A DNA stretch of 64,000 nucleotides from Spongilla lacustris (GCA_949361645.1 OX442436.1:5286087-5350086), one strand, 5' to 3'; counted from the first letter of the stretch, positions 26,699 to 33,504 are shown. Made by a program: numbers and translations. The notes: generated by a model from the sequence alone, not told the origin.

Positions 26699-27952
26699 AG
26701 CTGCACTCTTTCATCTCTGCATTCCTACACAGTGTTGCAGATAAGCTCAAAAGCCTTTTCCTCTTGTTTGCTGGCCACATCTTGAAGAACGTGACGTTTG
26801 TGTTGGATAAGAACAACTTGGAAGTCGGAAGTAAGGGGTTTTGGGACCTGAACCTGTGGGAGAGGGTGTAAAGTATATGGCCTACATGTATGTCTGCATG
26901 AAAGCTATGTCATCAGTTCATGTACTGTTTAATTTTGTGATTGGGTTGGCTGACATTCCAAGTTAGTCGGTCCTTCATTGGCTTGTTCCTTCATTGGCTT
27001 GTTCCTCAGGCCCAGACCAGCTTCTCTTTCACGGTGGAGATGATGGTGACTGTGATGAGAAGGCGGCAAAGGGCTGCTGTGTCCTCAACTATGCCATTGG
27101 CACTCTGCACAAGTGTTTCCTGTATGACAGGAACTCCTTTGTGACCAAGGAACGGTTTGAAACTTTGCTGTTGCCGCTTGTAAACCAGGTTTGTCACTTC
27201 AAGGGGGACGAGTCTAGTAGTTTGAAATTCAAAACTCTAATTATGGAGACTGCATGTTGTAATTATGGAGACTGCATGTTGTAATCATGGAGACTGCATG
27301 TTGTAATCATGGAGACTGCATGTTGTAATCATGGAGACTGCATGTTGTAATCATGGAGACTGCATGTTGTAATCATGGAGACTGCATGTTGTAATTATGG
27401 AGACTGCACGTTGGACTATTTGATGTCACCAGGTCAGCAACCAGCTGGGAGGTCCACACCATTATCAAGAAAGGGTGGAGTCACAGCTGGTGCCATGTCT
27501 GGCCCAGTTTGCTGTGGCAGCAGGAAAGGACTCTCTGTGGAAACCACTGAACTACCAGATCCTTCTCAAGACAAGGCACAGTGATGTCAATGTAAGTGGG
27601 TAATGCCATAGTAAATTCCAGGATAACACTGTGCTGTGGTGTGTGTAGGTTAGGTTTGCAGCACTCAAGGTACTCCAGGAGATGTATGCTAGGCTGGGGG
27701 AGGAGCTTCTGGTGCTGCTGCCTGAGATTATACCTTTCCTGGCTGAGCTGATGGAAGGTAGGGCCAGGGGAGGGGGGGGGGGGGGGGATTGTGGGTTGGA
27801 AAAGAGAAGGGAAGAAAGAGGGAGGTATTTTCATCATTCGTGTTTGCTTAACCTTTGTCACAGATGAATCTGTTGAAATTGAGCAGCAGACACAAGCTGT
27901 GATTGGAGTCATAGAAGGAATCATGGGAGAGTCCATACAACAATATTTCTAA
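1..27952 (+). CDS. HEATR1: HEATR1 (Utp10/BP28) gene, 3' part, 38 exons
   Basis: HEAT-repeat scaffold of the t-UTP part of the small-subunit processome, acting in the nucleolus in rDNA transcription and pre-18S rRNA processing (family knowledge). Exons were built by hand from frame, GT/AG sites and phase: 1-291, 10604-10689, 11884-12093, 12226-12324, 12539-12692, 13163-13273, 13390-13482, 13839-14142, 14797-14924, 14984-15160, 15573-15735, 15941-16086, 16361-16565, 17443-17879, 18087-18183, 18769-18950, 19556-19684, 19743-19837, 19954-20109, 20327-20439, 20592-20713, 20964-21092, 22035-22292, 22626-22758, 24144-24287, 24522-24668, 24944-25116, 25258-25357, 25525-25598, 25656-25740, 26032-26166, 26426-26530, 26585-26655, 26733-26830, 27010-27188, 27433-27591, 27649-27757, 27864-27952. 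These give about 1,895 codons with no stop. Every junction is phase-consistent except 22758/24144, which spans an assembly gap. The 5' end lies outside the window. Confidence 0.95.
318..575. repeat. TG/TATG microsatellite
   Basis: Alternating TG and ATGT tetranucleotides over about 250 bp. Open frames on both strands here (Cys-Met-Tyr or His-Thr-Tyr rich) come from the repeat and are not genes. Confidence 0.9.
758..1020 (-). pseudogene. Reverse-transcriptase element C-terminal tail, broken
   Basis: On the - strand, LGWVCVPMVVEAYGAWGSEA, then LALLASRLA, then in another frame ELYGRLNLCLVRANAVAIL. The order (CVPxxVExYGxWGxEA, helix, YGRLNxxLVRxNA) is the C-terminal signature of retroelement polyproteins common in sponge and cnidarian genomes. 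At least one frameshift separates the halves and no catalytic RT domain is attached. Two other remnants in this window (near 1580-1960 and 48753-49049) share the signature. Confidence 0.6.
1267..1564. mobile_element. Hairpin MITE, copy 1
   Basis: Two arms of about 120 bp are inverted copies. The left arm runs from AACAAGTAAATCAAAAAC through GTAAGGAAACAAGGTACAG to GTAGGATCCTACAACT, and the right arm is its near-exact complement ending in ACTTGTT at about 1564. The core GGAAACAAGG recurs in four other hairpins of the window. It has no coding capacity. Confidence 0.8.
1570..1960 (-). pseudogene. Second reverse-transcriptase C-terminal tail
   Basis: The - strand frame reads SDWVCVPLAVETYCNWGKEA, then TFALLATRLAF, then MFGRLNITLVRAIQ. 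It has the same domain order as the relic at 758-1020. Its 3' side is interrupted by a hairpin MITE at 1267-1564, so the apparent open frame runs out through the MITE arm. No RT catalytic motif is present. Confidence 0.6.
2329..3315 (+). CDS. Harbinger Myb/SANT-like DNA-binding protein
   Basis: Single exon, 328 aa, starting at AAAATGGCG. Residues 1 to about 90 form a Myb/SANT-like (trihelix) domain: MAGWTKQETFQLIQIWGE, then YNKIGDEMVKAGFQRTGVQC and a basic helix KIKKIKVDYKKVKDKRRR. The middle is a Ser/Pro-rich linker. About residues 245-300 form a charged, Met/Gln-rich coiled coil (MEQRRIEFEQRQMERDAQER). In Harbinger elements this protein binds the ends and helps bring the nuclease into the nucleus (family knowledge). 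It converges on the nuclease gene 160 bp downstream. Confidence 0.9.
   Translation: MAGWTKQETFQLIQIWGEESIQAQLEGCKRNKVVYNKIGDEMVKAGFQRTGVQCREKIKKIKVDYKKVKDKRRRTGEGLYPIWDYFDAVDAILGNKHATEPPVIVNSLKDPEPRAVPKSDQSSPDSPGPFDQTAKNCTVPGNAAVSPTKKAGTEVAPLSPISTEKGKKRSAPRDIPCSSHEITNGTEITPPSINQPKKGRHPSSSDILSSSYDSENSESSVPTPISVAAKKKAVKRISNNQSMMDAVSKLFEAQSQTERMMIDMEQRRIEFEQRQMERDAQERKEERMFQLQMMQLMMAQRGQFLGVPSHSGFSMDSHHPHTFFNPQP
3477..4804 (-). CDS. Harbinger transposase (HARBI1-like DDE nuclease), two exons
   Basis: The DDE_Tnp_4-type nuclease cuts and joins the element ends. I read it as complement(join(3477-4530,4596-4804)): ATG at 4804, a 65-bp intron (4531-4595) with CGCAG|GTATTT and AATAG|G sites, 420 aa. 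Splicing joins KSIWMFRR to SDHWWNNIVLNTFTPEQW, the usual HARBI1 N-terminal pattern. Catalytic residues are visible: Asp about 203 in GAIDGCHIPI, Asp about 292 in LIGDSAYP, Glu about 331 in VVENAYGRLKARWRRL, with GSVHDARVF between. All three acidic residues are present and there is no internal stop. Longer than vertebrate HARBI1 (about 350 aa) because of its N-terminal exon. Confidence 0.88.
5359..5478. repeat. 30-bp minisatellite, short block
   Basis: About three to four units of GGACTGGGGCTGAGGCTTCC plus CCAAAGGCCCA. The same unit forms the larger array at 5915-6345, 440 bp away. Confidence 0.85.
5555..5640. repeat. Interspersed repeat copy A (ends TATAAATACTTAC)
   Basis: ATGAATAACATTAC..., then AATCCCACAAGT..., then TCTATAAATACTTACAT. 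It is related to 7495-7570 and 9833-9910. Likely one end of an unrecognised mobile element. Confidence 0.5.
5915..6345. repeat. 30-bp minisatellite, main array
   Basis: About 14 units of roughly 30 bp (GGACTGGGGCTGAGGCTTCY + CCATAGGCCC). Open - strand frames (KPQPQSWAYGEASAPV type) are produced by the repeat. Confidence 0.9.
6655..6945. mobile_element. MITE with inverted arms
   Basis: AAGTTCAGTGCTTTCCCATC near 6717 is matched in inverse orientation by AATGGGAAAGCACTGAACTT near 6872, flanked by AAACCCAGC and GCTGGCTTTT. A second inner pair (TGATTGGGAAAGC and GCTTTTCCCATC) makes the element foldback-like. Non-coding. Confidence 0.6.
7495..7640. repeat. Interspersed repeat copy B
   Basis: ATGAATAATATCAAG, GAATCCCACAAGTACTTCAC, then TATAAATACTTACGCAC and ACTCACAGTGCAACTTAGC. 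It aligns with copy C at 9833-9950 over most of this length. Confidence 0.55.
7860..8820. repeat. 38-bp minisatellite, about 25 units
   Basis: Unit CAATCTTCTGAYGCTGACAA + TGTCCTATGAACTAGAAG. A single T/C position (GATGC versus GACGC) and a 1-bp insertion (CTAGAAAG in four adjacent units) mark sub-families. No gene was seen. Confidence 0.93.
9115..9235. repeat. Direct repeat, partner at 10330-10440
   Basis: TTACGGAGATACAGTTGAAC, AAACTACGTCCACGTTTTCC, CGCTTGATTC and CCCCATACA recur at 10330-10440 with a few substitutions. The repeat pair brackets the foldback element and an inverted-repeat element. Confidence 0.65.
9265..9750. mobile_element. Foldback element of about 485 bp
   Basis: The arms of about 230 bp are inverted copies around a centre near 9510. 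The left arm begins AAATTTATTTCCGTTCTGCC and contains GGAGCGTGGCCCGAAATTGCC and CCACGCGTGGTTACGATAAC. The right arm mirrors it and ends GGCGGAACGGGAATAAATTT. No coding capacity. Confidence 0.8.
9833..9950. repeat. Interspersed repeat copy C
   Basis: ATGAATAATATTAAG, CTGAATCCCACAAGTGCAAC, TCTATAAATAGTTACGCAC, GGGAGTCACAATGCAAAGTA. It is the third relative of the repeats near 5555 and 7495. Confidence 0.55.
9958..10013. repeat. Short palindrome
   Basis: GTGTTTGTGACAGCACTGCG and CGCAGTGCTGTCACAAACAC are exact inverted copies separated by about 12 bases. Confidence 0.75.
10065..10505. mobile_element. MITE-like element with inverted ends of about 50 bp
   Basis: TATATGGGACAGTGTCCAGC...GGGCTTGTG...TTATAATTTTAT near 10069-10118 is mirrored at about 10446-10500 (ATAAAATTATAAC...CACAAGCCC...GCTGGACACTGTCCCATATA). 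The interior has no gene. Confidence 0.65.
10604..10689 (+). CDS. HEATR1: HEATR1 86-bp exon isolated between TE-rich introns
   Basis: Found only by splice phase. The previous exon ends in phase 0 and the next needs two bases carried over. This segment starts after CCACCCAG, stays open (HMGTDLLTERVCCAG...) and ends at AAAGAG before GTACAC in phase 2, so the joined reading continues as SKR-TLKHLLKFPPVVIALA. It is a fit in length and phase rather than a strong motif match. Transcript reads across 291/10604 and 10689/11884 would decide it. Confidence 0.7.
10850..11090. repeat. ACATGCACATATGCTC minisatellite, left half
   Basis: Tandem ACATGCACATATGCTC and ACATGCACAC units. The array is interrupted by the palindromic element 11092-11656 and resumes at 11655-11846. 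Confidence 0.9.
11091..11656. mobile_element. Long palindromic (foldback) element inside a minisatellite
   Basis: The outer ends are TACGGTGGCCCGGTAGGTCG and CGACCTATCGGGCCATCGTA. The arms are about 270 bp and nearly exact inverted copies, meeting at about 11395 around CTAATCAAGCCTATACCAGG. Flanking ACATATG on both sides could be a target duplication, but the host minisatellite contains that word repeatedly, so this is ambiguous. The left arm carries extra tandem CACGCACTAGTTGAGGTTTG units missing from the right arm. Located in the intron between HEATR1 exons ending 10689 and starting 11884. Confidence 0.85.
11655..11846. repeat. ACATGCACATATGCTC minisatellite, right half
   Basis: Continuation of the array at 10850-11090. 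It ends 37 bp before the next HEATR1 exon. Confidence 0.9.
11884..22758 (+). CDS. HEATR1: HEATR1 central exons, including the BP28CT region
   Basis: Twenty-two exons of the HEAT-repeat body. The largest, 17443-17879, encodes VVPSLLVCLVSPFKEVREAA and a basic linker (TPSKGKRARKSRAE). Exons 20592-22292 carry the best conserved block: VELVVQCVRGSSNPQTHNHA, then GRVLHNIMSIFTFMGASVAR, then VFVDATPHIPAHRRLPLL, the BP28CT domain. The intron 20110-20326 starts with GC, not GT. Exon 16361-16565 contains an in-frame GTGAGT at 16425, but removing sequence there breaks phase, so it is read through. The last exon of this block ends in phase 1 just before a repeat array and the N gap. Confidence 0.93.
12340..12535. 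repeat. 20-bp intronic minisatellite
   Basis: About nine units of GGTGCTGTGTGCTCTAGTGA between HEATR1 exons ending 12324 and starting 12539. The array reaches almost to the 3' splice site. Confidence 0.9.
12885..13090. repeat. GGGAGGGAGCCATGGTGGGG intronic minisatellite
   Basis: About ten units of roughly 21 bp between HEATR1 exons ending 12692 and starting 13163. Confidence 0.9.
13600..13760. repeat. CCCCATCCCATCATCACTCC intronic minisatellite
   Basis: About six units of roughly 25 bp between HEATR1 exons ending 13482 and starting 13839. The array is pyrimidine-rich on the coding strand. Confidence 0.88.
15190..15525. repeat. Intronic minisatellite of roughly 45 bp
   Basis: Units of GTGTGGTGACAGGGAGAGGA + GGTAGTGGTGTGGGAAGTGA, about eight copies, between HEATR1 exons ending 15160 and starting 15573. 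Confidence 0.9.
16090..16215. repeat. GAGGTGGGTGAGGGTGATGA intronic minisatellite
   Basis: Short array beginning directly after the donor at 16087. Confidence 0.85.
16870..17240. repeat. 41-bp intronic minisatellite
   Basis: About nine units of GTCTGGGGAGGAGGTACTGG + GGGCAGTACTGTGGTGTTAAT between HEATR1 exons ending 16565 and starting 17443. Confidence 0.92.
17989..18042. repeat. (GT)n
   Basis: About 27 GT units in the intron 17880-18086. Confidence 0.95.
18475..18692. repeat. Intronic minisatellite CCCATATGGCTATACTCCTC
   Basis: About eight units of variable length between HEATR1 exons ending 18183 and starting 18769. Confidence 0.9.
19148..19515. repeat. 24-bp intronic minisatellite
   Basis: About 15 units of CTGTACAGCTGGCCTAGTGC + CTCT. 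The 24-bp period keeps several frames open on both strands (SASLYSWP and REALGQLY repeats), which is not evidence for a protein. It lies between HEATR1 exons ending 18950 and starting 19556. Confidence 0.93.
20745..20935. repeat. Intronic minisatellite CCATCATGGGCTGTCCCCTC
   Basis: About seven units between HEATR1 exons ending 20713 and starting 20964. Confidence 0.9.
21093..21960. repeat. Intronic minisatellite of roughly 36 bp, about 24 units
   Basis: Unit CACATCACATGCGTACCACA + TACATCACACCACACA. It starts immediately at the donor of the exon ending 21092. The long His/Thr-rich open frames are repeat artefacts. Confidence 0.93.
22835..23471. repeat. 31-bp minisatellite running into the assembly gap
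   Basis: About 22 units of TAGTATGCCTTGATTGAAGG + GACTCCCTCAT, some truncated after GAAGG. Confidence 0.93.
23472..23671. other. Assembly gap, 200 N
   Basis: Exactly 200 unknown bases between two different minisatellites. HEATR1 phase does not match across it (exon ending 22758 is phase 1, exon starting 24144 needs phase 0). The conserved stretch between the BP28CT region and the LLSVESF helix is missing, so at least one exon probably lies here. Confidence 0.99.
23672..24052. repeat. 21-bp minisatellite on the right side of the gap
   Basis: About 18 units of GTATGCTAGGGGTACTAGGA + K. The unit is unrelated to the array left of the gap. Confidence 0.93.
24144..27952 (+). CDS. HEATR1: HEATR1 C-terminal exons with natural stop
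   Basis: Fourteen exons that match the human C-terminus closely. Examples are YITFYHLADT-type HEAT helices (LLDWATSPTAPRDRIITFYH), LFLLFAGHILKNVTFVLD, KERFETLLLPLVNQ, DSLWKPLNYQILLKTRHSD, LLPEIIPFLAELMED and the ending GESIQQYF followed by TAA at 27950-27952. The intron 25599-25655 is 57 bp. Three successive 3' splice sites (24943, 25257, 25524) directly follow long CA or GT repeats. No clear AATAAA was seen in the first 100 bases after the stop. Confidence 0.95.
24892..24942. repeat. (CA)n ending at a 3' splice site
   Basis: The CA run ends in CACAG|GTC, the acceptor of the HEATR1 exon starting 24944. Confidence 0.95.
25183..25254. repeat. (GT)n ending at a 3' splice site
   Basis: About 36 GT units, then GCAG|GCGAG, the acceptor of the exon starting 25258. 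Confidence 0.95.
25462..25522. repeat. (GT)n ending at a 3' splice site
   Basis: The run ends GTGTAG|CTGTG, the acceptor of the exon starting 25525. Confidence 0.95.
25740..25950. repeat. Degenerate GTGGAGTGGGAGATATGGGG array
   Basis: About ten variable units in the intron 25741-26031. Confidence 0.85.
27237..27415. repeat. 22-bp intronic minisatellite
   Basis: Eight units of ATCATGGAGACTGCATGTTG + TA between HEATR1 exons ending 27188 and starting 27433. Confidence 0.93.
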
Positions 27953-28025
27953 GGACCCTGAACAACTTATGACGTCAGTGTGTATTACTTATTTATATCA
28001 TGTTGCTTTATTCGGGCCACGTGGG

Positions 28026-28415
28026 AGTAGTCTCGTACTCAGACCCAAACACCTCACAGCAGCGCACATCACTGTTTTATGTTTAATAGGAGCCATTATG
28101 TTATCAAATCGCTCGTCGTTCGTGAATCCTTGACAAGGCCAACAGTATAGCAGACAGCAGCCAGTTCACATTTAGCAGTGATGGCCTGTCACCCAATGTC
28201 TTGCGTTAAACACTTTGGCCAATCGCTATGTAACGGAACGACTCGTGTACTTCTGCACCGGTAACCATCCACAGGGAAAAAAGCGTAGAATCATTTAGAA
28301 ATCATTGCGTGATTGAACAGAGAATCACACAAAAATCAATAGAAGCGTGTGATTTTTGTGTAATTCTCTGTTCAATCACGCAATGATTCGATGCTTTTCC
28401 CCCCCTGTGATCAAC
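28026..28415. mobile_element. MITE end and hairpin between two convergent genes
   Basis: TAGTCTCGTACTCAGACCCA at 28026 matches the terminus of the elements at 36923 and 41930, but no right end was found nearby. At about 28272-28415 an independent palindrome runs from CACAGGGAAAAAAGC through CATTGCGTGATTGAACAGAG to GCTTTTCCCCCCCTGTG. The block lies between the HEATR1 stop and the CAP-Ig gene stop. Confidence 0.6.
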
Positions 28416-28599
28416 TTTTAGATGGATTGATTATATTTAAGCCAGGGGTCATGATATCATGATTGACATCCTTGCGTGCTAACGTTATGGGAGCGGCCTA
28501 TAGAAAAATGGATTTTCAAAAGTGCAGCACATGCAGTCAATAAAGTTTGCAGTGTCTGGATCCATGCAGGCTGGCTGTCTACCACAGTGGCAAGGCTTT

Positions 28600-30140
28600 T
28601 CAACAGACATGAGCTACTTCAAACACCAACCACACCCAAACTGTACAAAGAGACACCACTAAATATCTTGGAACAAGATTGTGTGCAGTACTTGTTGTGG
28701 TGGGTGTGGTCCCTAAGCTGGATGGATCCGTGGCCATCATTATACTTGGGCTGGTGGGGGTGGGGGTGGGGCTGTTAGAGGCTGTAGAATTAAGAACTGT
28801 TGTAGAAGGATATGGGGCTGATCCATGAGAGGAGAAAGTCATTTGGTCACCAAGTGCGTTACATATTTCAACTTACTTAGTATCTTCTGTACAGTAACAT
28901 TCAGGTCTGCTGTGGTGTCAAAGCTGGTTGGACCTGTTAGTGAAAAGTTAGCCACGCAGACATATTCCCCAGCGTGCAGGGGGAGGAGGGGCTCGAACGA
29001 CATAGTAACGCTGTACGTGTTACCGTACATCAGCTTTGTGACTGCAATGTCGGTATCGTTCACTACCTCGGAGCCACTGTAGGTCCAATACAGTCGAAGG
29101 TTAAAGGTTCCCCCACTCCCAGCAGTAGCAGAAATATTGCAGGTGGCAAGGTAGGAATAACCTTCTATATTTCCGCCTGATGTGGTGATCTGGAGTCCAG
29201 ATGAGTTGATTGGTACTAAATAGCGTGTGCCATAAAAGGAAATACATATTTTAACTTCTTTTTTTTTCACTCCTTACCGCAGAGGCTGTACAAACAGGCA
29301 GGCTTGTCAGGGGGGCATTGCGAGCAAGGCGTCCCTGTGCTGTACGGCCGAGATCCACTAACATATCTAGTAAAAGATGAGCATTCAGACCACACATTGT
29401 AGTTGACATATCATATCGATGCACACGTTGAACTGCACAGCTGTGATTTTAAACAAAACAAAAAAACTTACGCTGTAGCATAGTTGCACACGAGGAAATA
29501 TACATTTAGCAATGTTGCACCACTGGGCCGCGTGAGAGTATTGCAAACGGTATATCCGCATCCAACGCGATCGGAAGCGGCTGACACTACCTGTGTTTTA
29601 ATTAATGGATGTATATAGCAAAGCAAAGCTACTGTACCCGTTAGGCTGTACTTCAGTATGCATTATTTTTCCTGGTGTAACCTGACTCACCTGGAGGTAG
29701 TCACTGCATATGACATTTGCAGCGCACGTATTAATGGCGTAAGTATAGCCCGCTGATTCCGCAATCCACACGGAGCCGACCAAAGTGGTCTGATTCTGCG
29801 TAGACACATAGCTTGCTATAAGTCTCGCCTCTCCAACGGAAGGTAGTCCAGAATAGTTGGCGGCGTTGGGGTTTGCAACGTTGTGGCAGTTCTGTGAATA
29901 CGCCTGCGCGACCGAGGCTAGTGCGTCATTCCAAATCTAAATCAGAATGAAACGAGTTATATCACACGTTAGTCTCCACGTCAGTAAAGCCTAAATCACC
30001 ATCATTGCCATGTTGGACGCCGGTGGAGTCACGCTCCTCCGGTAAAAATTGTGGGCATTCAACAGCTCCTGTTTCTTGGCCGTGCTCAACTGTGCCGAAG
30101 ACTCCGACAACACTTGAAGTACATGCAGGAGAAACAGCAT
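28600..30140 (-). CDS. Secreted/surface CAP (SCP/CRISP) plus Ig-like protein, six exons
   Basis: I read complement(join(28600-28817,28877-29215,29278-29366,29472-29590,29691-29936,30000-30140)), 383 aa, every junction GT-AG and phase-consistent. Residues 1 to about 16 are a signal peptide (MLFLLHVLQVLSESSA). About 25-170 form a CAP domain: LLNAHNFYRRSVTP, WNDALASVAQAYSQNC, SVGEARLIASY, SDRVGCGYTVC, YFLVCNYATA. Next is a CRISP-like Cys hinge (YVSGSRPYSTGTPCSQCPP). About 199-311 form an Ig-like domain (YLATCNIS... HAGEYVCVANF). Then comes a Thr/Pro/Ser stalk and a hydrophobic C-terminus (YLVVSLCTVWVWLVFEV), suggesting a GPI signal or short anchor. The usual CAP motif HYTQVVW reads DYLQVVS, so its His is missing. 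Function is unknown; a binding role at the cell surface is inferred. Introns are 59-105 bp. Confidence 0.85.
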
Positions 30141-30244
30141 TGAAGGTCGCATGACCGAGTCTTATCGCATCGAGTATCGCAAGCACAATTTTATAATTAA
30201 AGTAGTCGTAGCGAGGGACGCGACGCTAATAAGCGCCGCCCGCC

Positions 30245-30645
30245 TGAGGTCTATGTCTCGTACCCAGACCTAAACGTACGTAAGCGTTATCGCAACCCAA
30301 CAAGTCGACGTTTTTGGCGCTCCAATCAGAATCGAGCGCTCGCGTGACGTAGATTCCAATAGCTATAGCTAGTGCTTGGATTGTGATATCTGGACATGTG
30401 TCTAAACGATAGTAAAGCCATTTCAGTAGGAGAAGACTCACTACTAAAATCTGTCGTGAATCGCTTTCCAGCCCATCGCGTTCACCACTCGTTTTATCGT
30501 GATGACGAACCGTTGCTATGACAACCCAATTATTGAACATTCCAATGACTTTCCAAGAACAACTTTCTTCGACGTTGACCAGACCCTCCGTACGTAGTAT
30601 TATACTGTAAGCGATAATGCATGCTTACGTATGTTTGGGTCAGGG
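30245..30645. mobile_element. Degenerate MITE of the TAGTCTCGTACCCAGACCC family
   Basis: GTCTCGTACCCAGACCTAAA at 30254, TTGGCGCTCCAATCAGAATC inside, and a decayed right end TGTTTGGGTCAGGGTAGGCTA. It shares interior sequence with the element at 41930-42469. It begins about 105 bp upstream of the CAP-Ig start codon, so it may overlap that promoter. Confidence 0.65.
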
Positions 30646-30649
30646 TAGG

Positions 30650-31289
30650 CTAAATGTAAATCACGTGAGTGATACGTGACATACGTCGTGATCAATCAAC
30701 AAGGCATGTCTACACAAAAGAATGCCACGCTTTTGAATGAACAAATTTTTAAAAAATAGGATTATCAATCTAAATCAATTTATGAATACACAATAACCAT
30801 GGTTAGGCAAATACCCCCCCCCCCCCCCCCCCCCCCCCCAAAAAAAAACCTTACAGTTCAAAAGATAAAATCAAATTAATTAATTTCAGAAATATACTTT
30901 TAATTAATTACAAGATTTATATCAAAACAACAAATCAAACTTGAAAATGCAAAAAGGACCACTACAATTGTAATTAACTTTGAGTTATAGTAACTCACCA
31001 TTACATGATCTAATACACAATCAAATTGGTTTTTTTTTACTTCATTTAATCATGGAGTAATTAGAGAGGGTTATTAAAATTAGTTAACCCACAACAGCTT
31101 CAATCTTAATAACTTTAAAGCAAATCACGATTTTAAATGTTAATAACTCACTATTGAAATAAGTGCTGTTCCACTTTTAAAAAATAATAAACAGGGAACT
31201 GATGCATGTAAGAGAAAACAACACAAACAAAAAGATGATGCCAAAGTAGAAAATGTTAAGTGGGGGACCTTAGCCTCTGCACAAGCCAA
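30650..31289. other. AT-rich stretch without genes
   Basis: A C/A homopolymer near 30816-30848 and AT-rich sequence. Nothing else recognised. Confidence 0.6.
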
Positions 31290-32760
31290 GGCTATAGAAT
31301 GGTGTTGTGAGTGGGAGTGAAACGACCTGGTTCCTCGAAGGCACATGATTGCTGAGCAGAGTAGAAAAAACTCAGCTTGCACCGCAACCAAAAAAGAGTG
31401 GTAGAATAGGGTACTTGTCTCTTGTCAGCAATTAAGGATGCTATTCTCTTGTAGACTGTGGTTGCTATTGAACCCATACCTCCAGCTGTAGAGAAAACCA
31501 AGGGTGAAAAAGATCCATTCTCCATCTCTCTTACTCTTTCTTCATCTTCATATCCAGTTCATGTTTCTATAGCACTTTGACATGGATGGAGCAAAGGGGT
31601 TGAATACTCTGACATCAAAGTAGGCAGTTTGGTGGTCTTTTCCCCAGAAATTCTGTGCAGCGACATCAAGTCGGGCTCCTACCTCTACATTTGCAGACTT
31701 ATATTTAAGGTGCTCACCCTGCAATGGCTGCAGGGTAGGTTCTGTATGTATGTTATGATATACTTCACTGAGGAATGCAGAGGTCAAGTCTCGCACTTCA
31801 TTGTGTCGAATTTAAGGAAAGCCTCCTGACAGGATTCATGGCATGCTCCACAGTAAAGATGGAGCCACATATGCAATGTGATGGTAATAAAGCAGGTGGC
31901 CAGCCCGGCATAGCATAGACAGATGGCATCTCTAAAAACACTCTTGTGTAGAGCAAAACCATGCCTTGCAATAGGGAGAGCACCCAGCCAGCCGGATGCT
32001 CCTTTCTCACTTGCAGTCTCTACAGATCATTTCTGTTTGGCTGGGAGCATAGCCAGTAACTCGATGACAGATGCTGTTTCCATTGCTTTATGTTGGTTAC
32101 GTGCCAGGTTCTTTTCCTCAAATTGCTGGATCCCAAGATCAGGAGCCATTGAAGTTGCTCGAGTGATGACAAGGTTGGCAAGAGCAGATGTCACATTTAT
32201 GGAAGTGGTGTAGTGATGCGAAGACATTAGGGATGGATTGATTAACCAAGGCCCCCCAGCTGAGTTGGAAGTGCCACCATGTTTTGATCAGTGAGGGAAG
32301 GTAGAAAAATAGTTCGTACGGCATCCTCAAGAGGTATGAAGAGCAAGGTAATGGTTAGAGCAAGGTAAGTCCATTTCCCAATGAGACCATGACAGAATGC
32401 AGAGTATGCTGCATGAGGTTGGGTAAGTGCAAAAGCCGCTAATTTTTGTTTACCTCGCCAATAAATTCAGAGATTTTGTTTTTAAGATACTGTTCAATAT
32501 AGGCTCTGGTCCCTATGGCAGCACCAAGGTATCTATCACCATCAGCAATTACTGCGAGTCCAGTACCTTCAAACAAATCTTTTGCTGATTGCACATACTC
32601 TTGTTTTACAATGAGGTGAGTCTTCGAGGCATTAGGGTAGTATCCAAACATTGGTACACCTTTGGTTATGATGTCCCACCAGCATCGAGTATTAGCTGTT
32701 GACCCAGCAGCTGCTGCATCATCTGCATACCAAGCTTGGGTGACATCACAAGTTTATAAA
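31290..32760 (-). pseudogene. Dead reverse transcriptase (retroelement), copy 1
   Basis: Order on the - strand: AWYADDAAAAGSTANTRCWW with the RT catalytic YADD box at 32718-32729; then KGVPMFGYYPNASKTHLIVK and DGDRYLGAAIGTRAYIEQYL (thumb side); frameshifted sequence; then IRDLTSAFL-type RDLTSAFLSEVYHNIHTEP, GARLDVAAQNFWG, YFDVRVFNPFAPS, FSPLVFSTAGGMGSIATTVY and TLFWLRCKLSFF. This is the RT plus C-terminal domain of a family with many copies in sponge and cnidarian genomes. Several stops and frameshifts make it inactive. Upstream RT motifs were not found. Confidence 0.75.
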
Positions 32761-32989
32761 TATTGGCTTTCATACAATTACTTAACCGCTTACAATAACT
32801 TAAATCTAATTGGATTGTTAGTATTTGCCTAACTTCTGCAACATATGTTAAAGAAATCAAGCAGTTAATCAATTTCAATCCTAAGTTACAGTGATGCAAA
32901 AGCGTTGTGTTCTTTCATGAAGACCCTGTATAAAGGTGACTTTGTAGCTGGCACAGATTTTGCAATCAATAATGGAAGTGGGGATGGGG

Positions 32990-33290
32990 AGGGATAAAAA
33001 GGAGAAAGAAAAAAACAACAAAAAAATAATGAAAGTGATTTTTTTGGATGTAGGATTCAGTGGTGCTGCAAATTGCAAAATGCAAGGAAACAAGGTACAG
33101 TAGGATTGGTGTAGGATCCCAGTCGTAAATAAAATAAAAAAATGACATGAAGAAGCAAGCCTATTTGCAAAATGTATAGTTAGTTGTGAGATCCTATATC
33201 AAACCTCACGCCAGTACTGTACCTTGTTTCCTTTGCAGCACAATCCTACATTAAAAATCACTTTCTCGATACTGTTATTTGTATTTTGTG
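32990..33290. mobile_element. Hairpin MITE, copy 2
   Basis: GAAAGTGATTTTTTTGGATG and GCAAGGAAACAAGGTACAGT are mirrored by CAGTACTGTACCTTGTTTCC and AAAAATCACTTTCTCGATA. Related to the hairpin at 1267-1564. It ends about 215 bp before the RETSAT copy 1 start codon. Confidence 0.65.
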
Positions 33291-33504
33291 AAAAGATTGG
33301 GTGCACTTGATTTTATTCTTTTAATCTAGATTCGAATATAATTCAGTGATTGTCGGCGCGCGGCTACATGTATAGCTTGCACAACCTAGTATCTTCCAAA
33401 CATTGCCGGATCGCGGAAGGTCATATGGATATCCGATGTTATGCGATCAGTACGTAAACACCCTATTATTTGGAAGCGGAAGCGAAGTTATTTCGTTACA
33501 AGCA

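Noticed and set aside
28839..29270. Independent 143-aa gene starting MKKKEVKICIS
   Set aside because: The first part is intron sequence; the Ig-like segment is one exon of the six-exon CAP gene, joined in phase.
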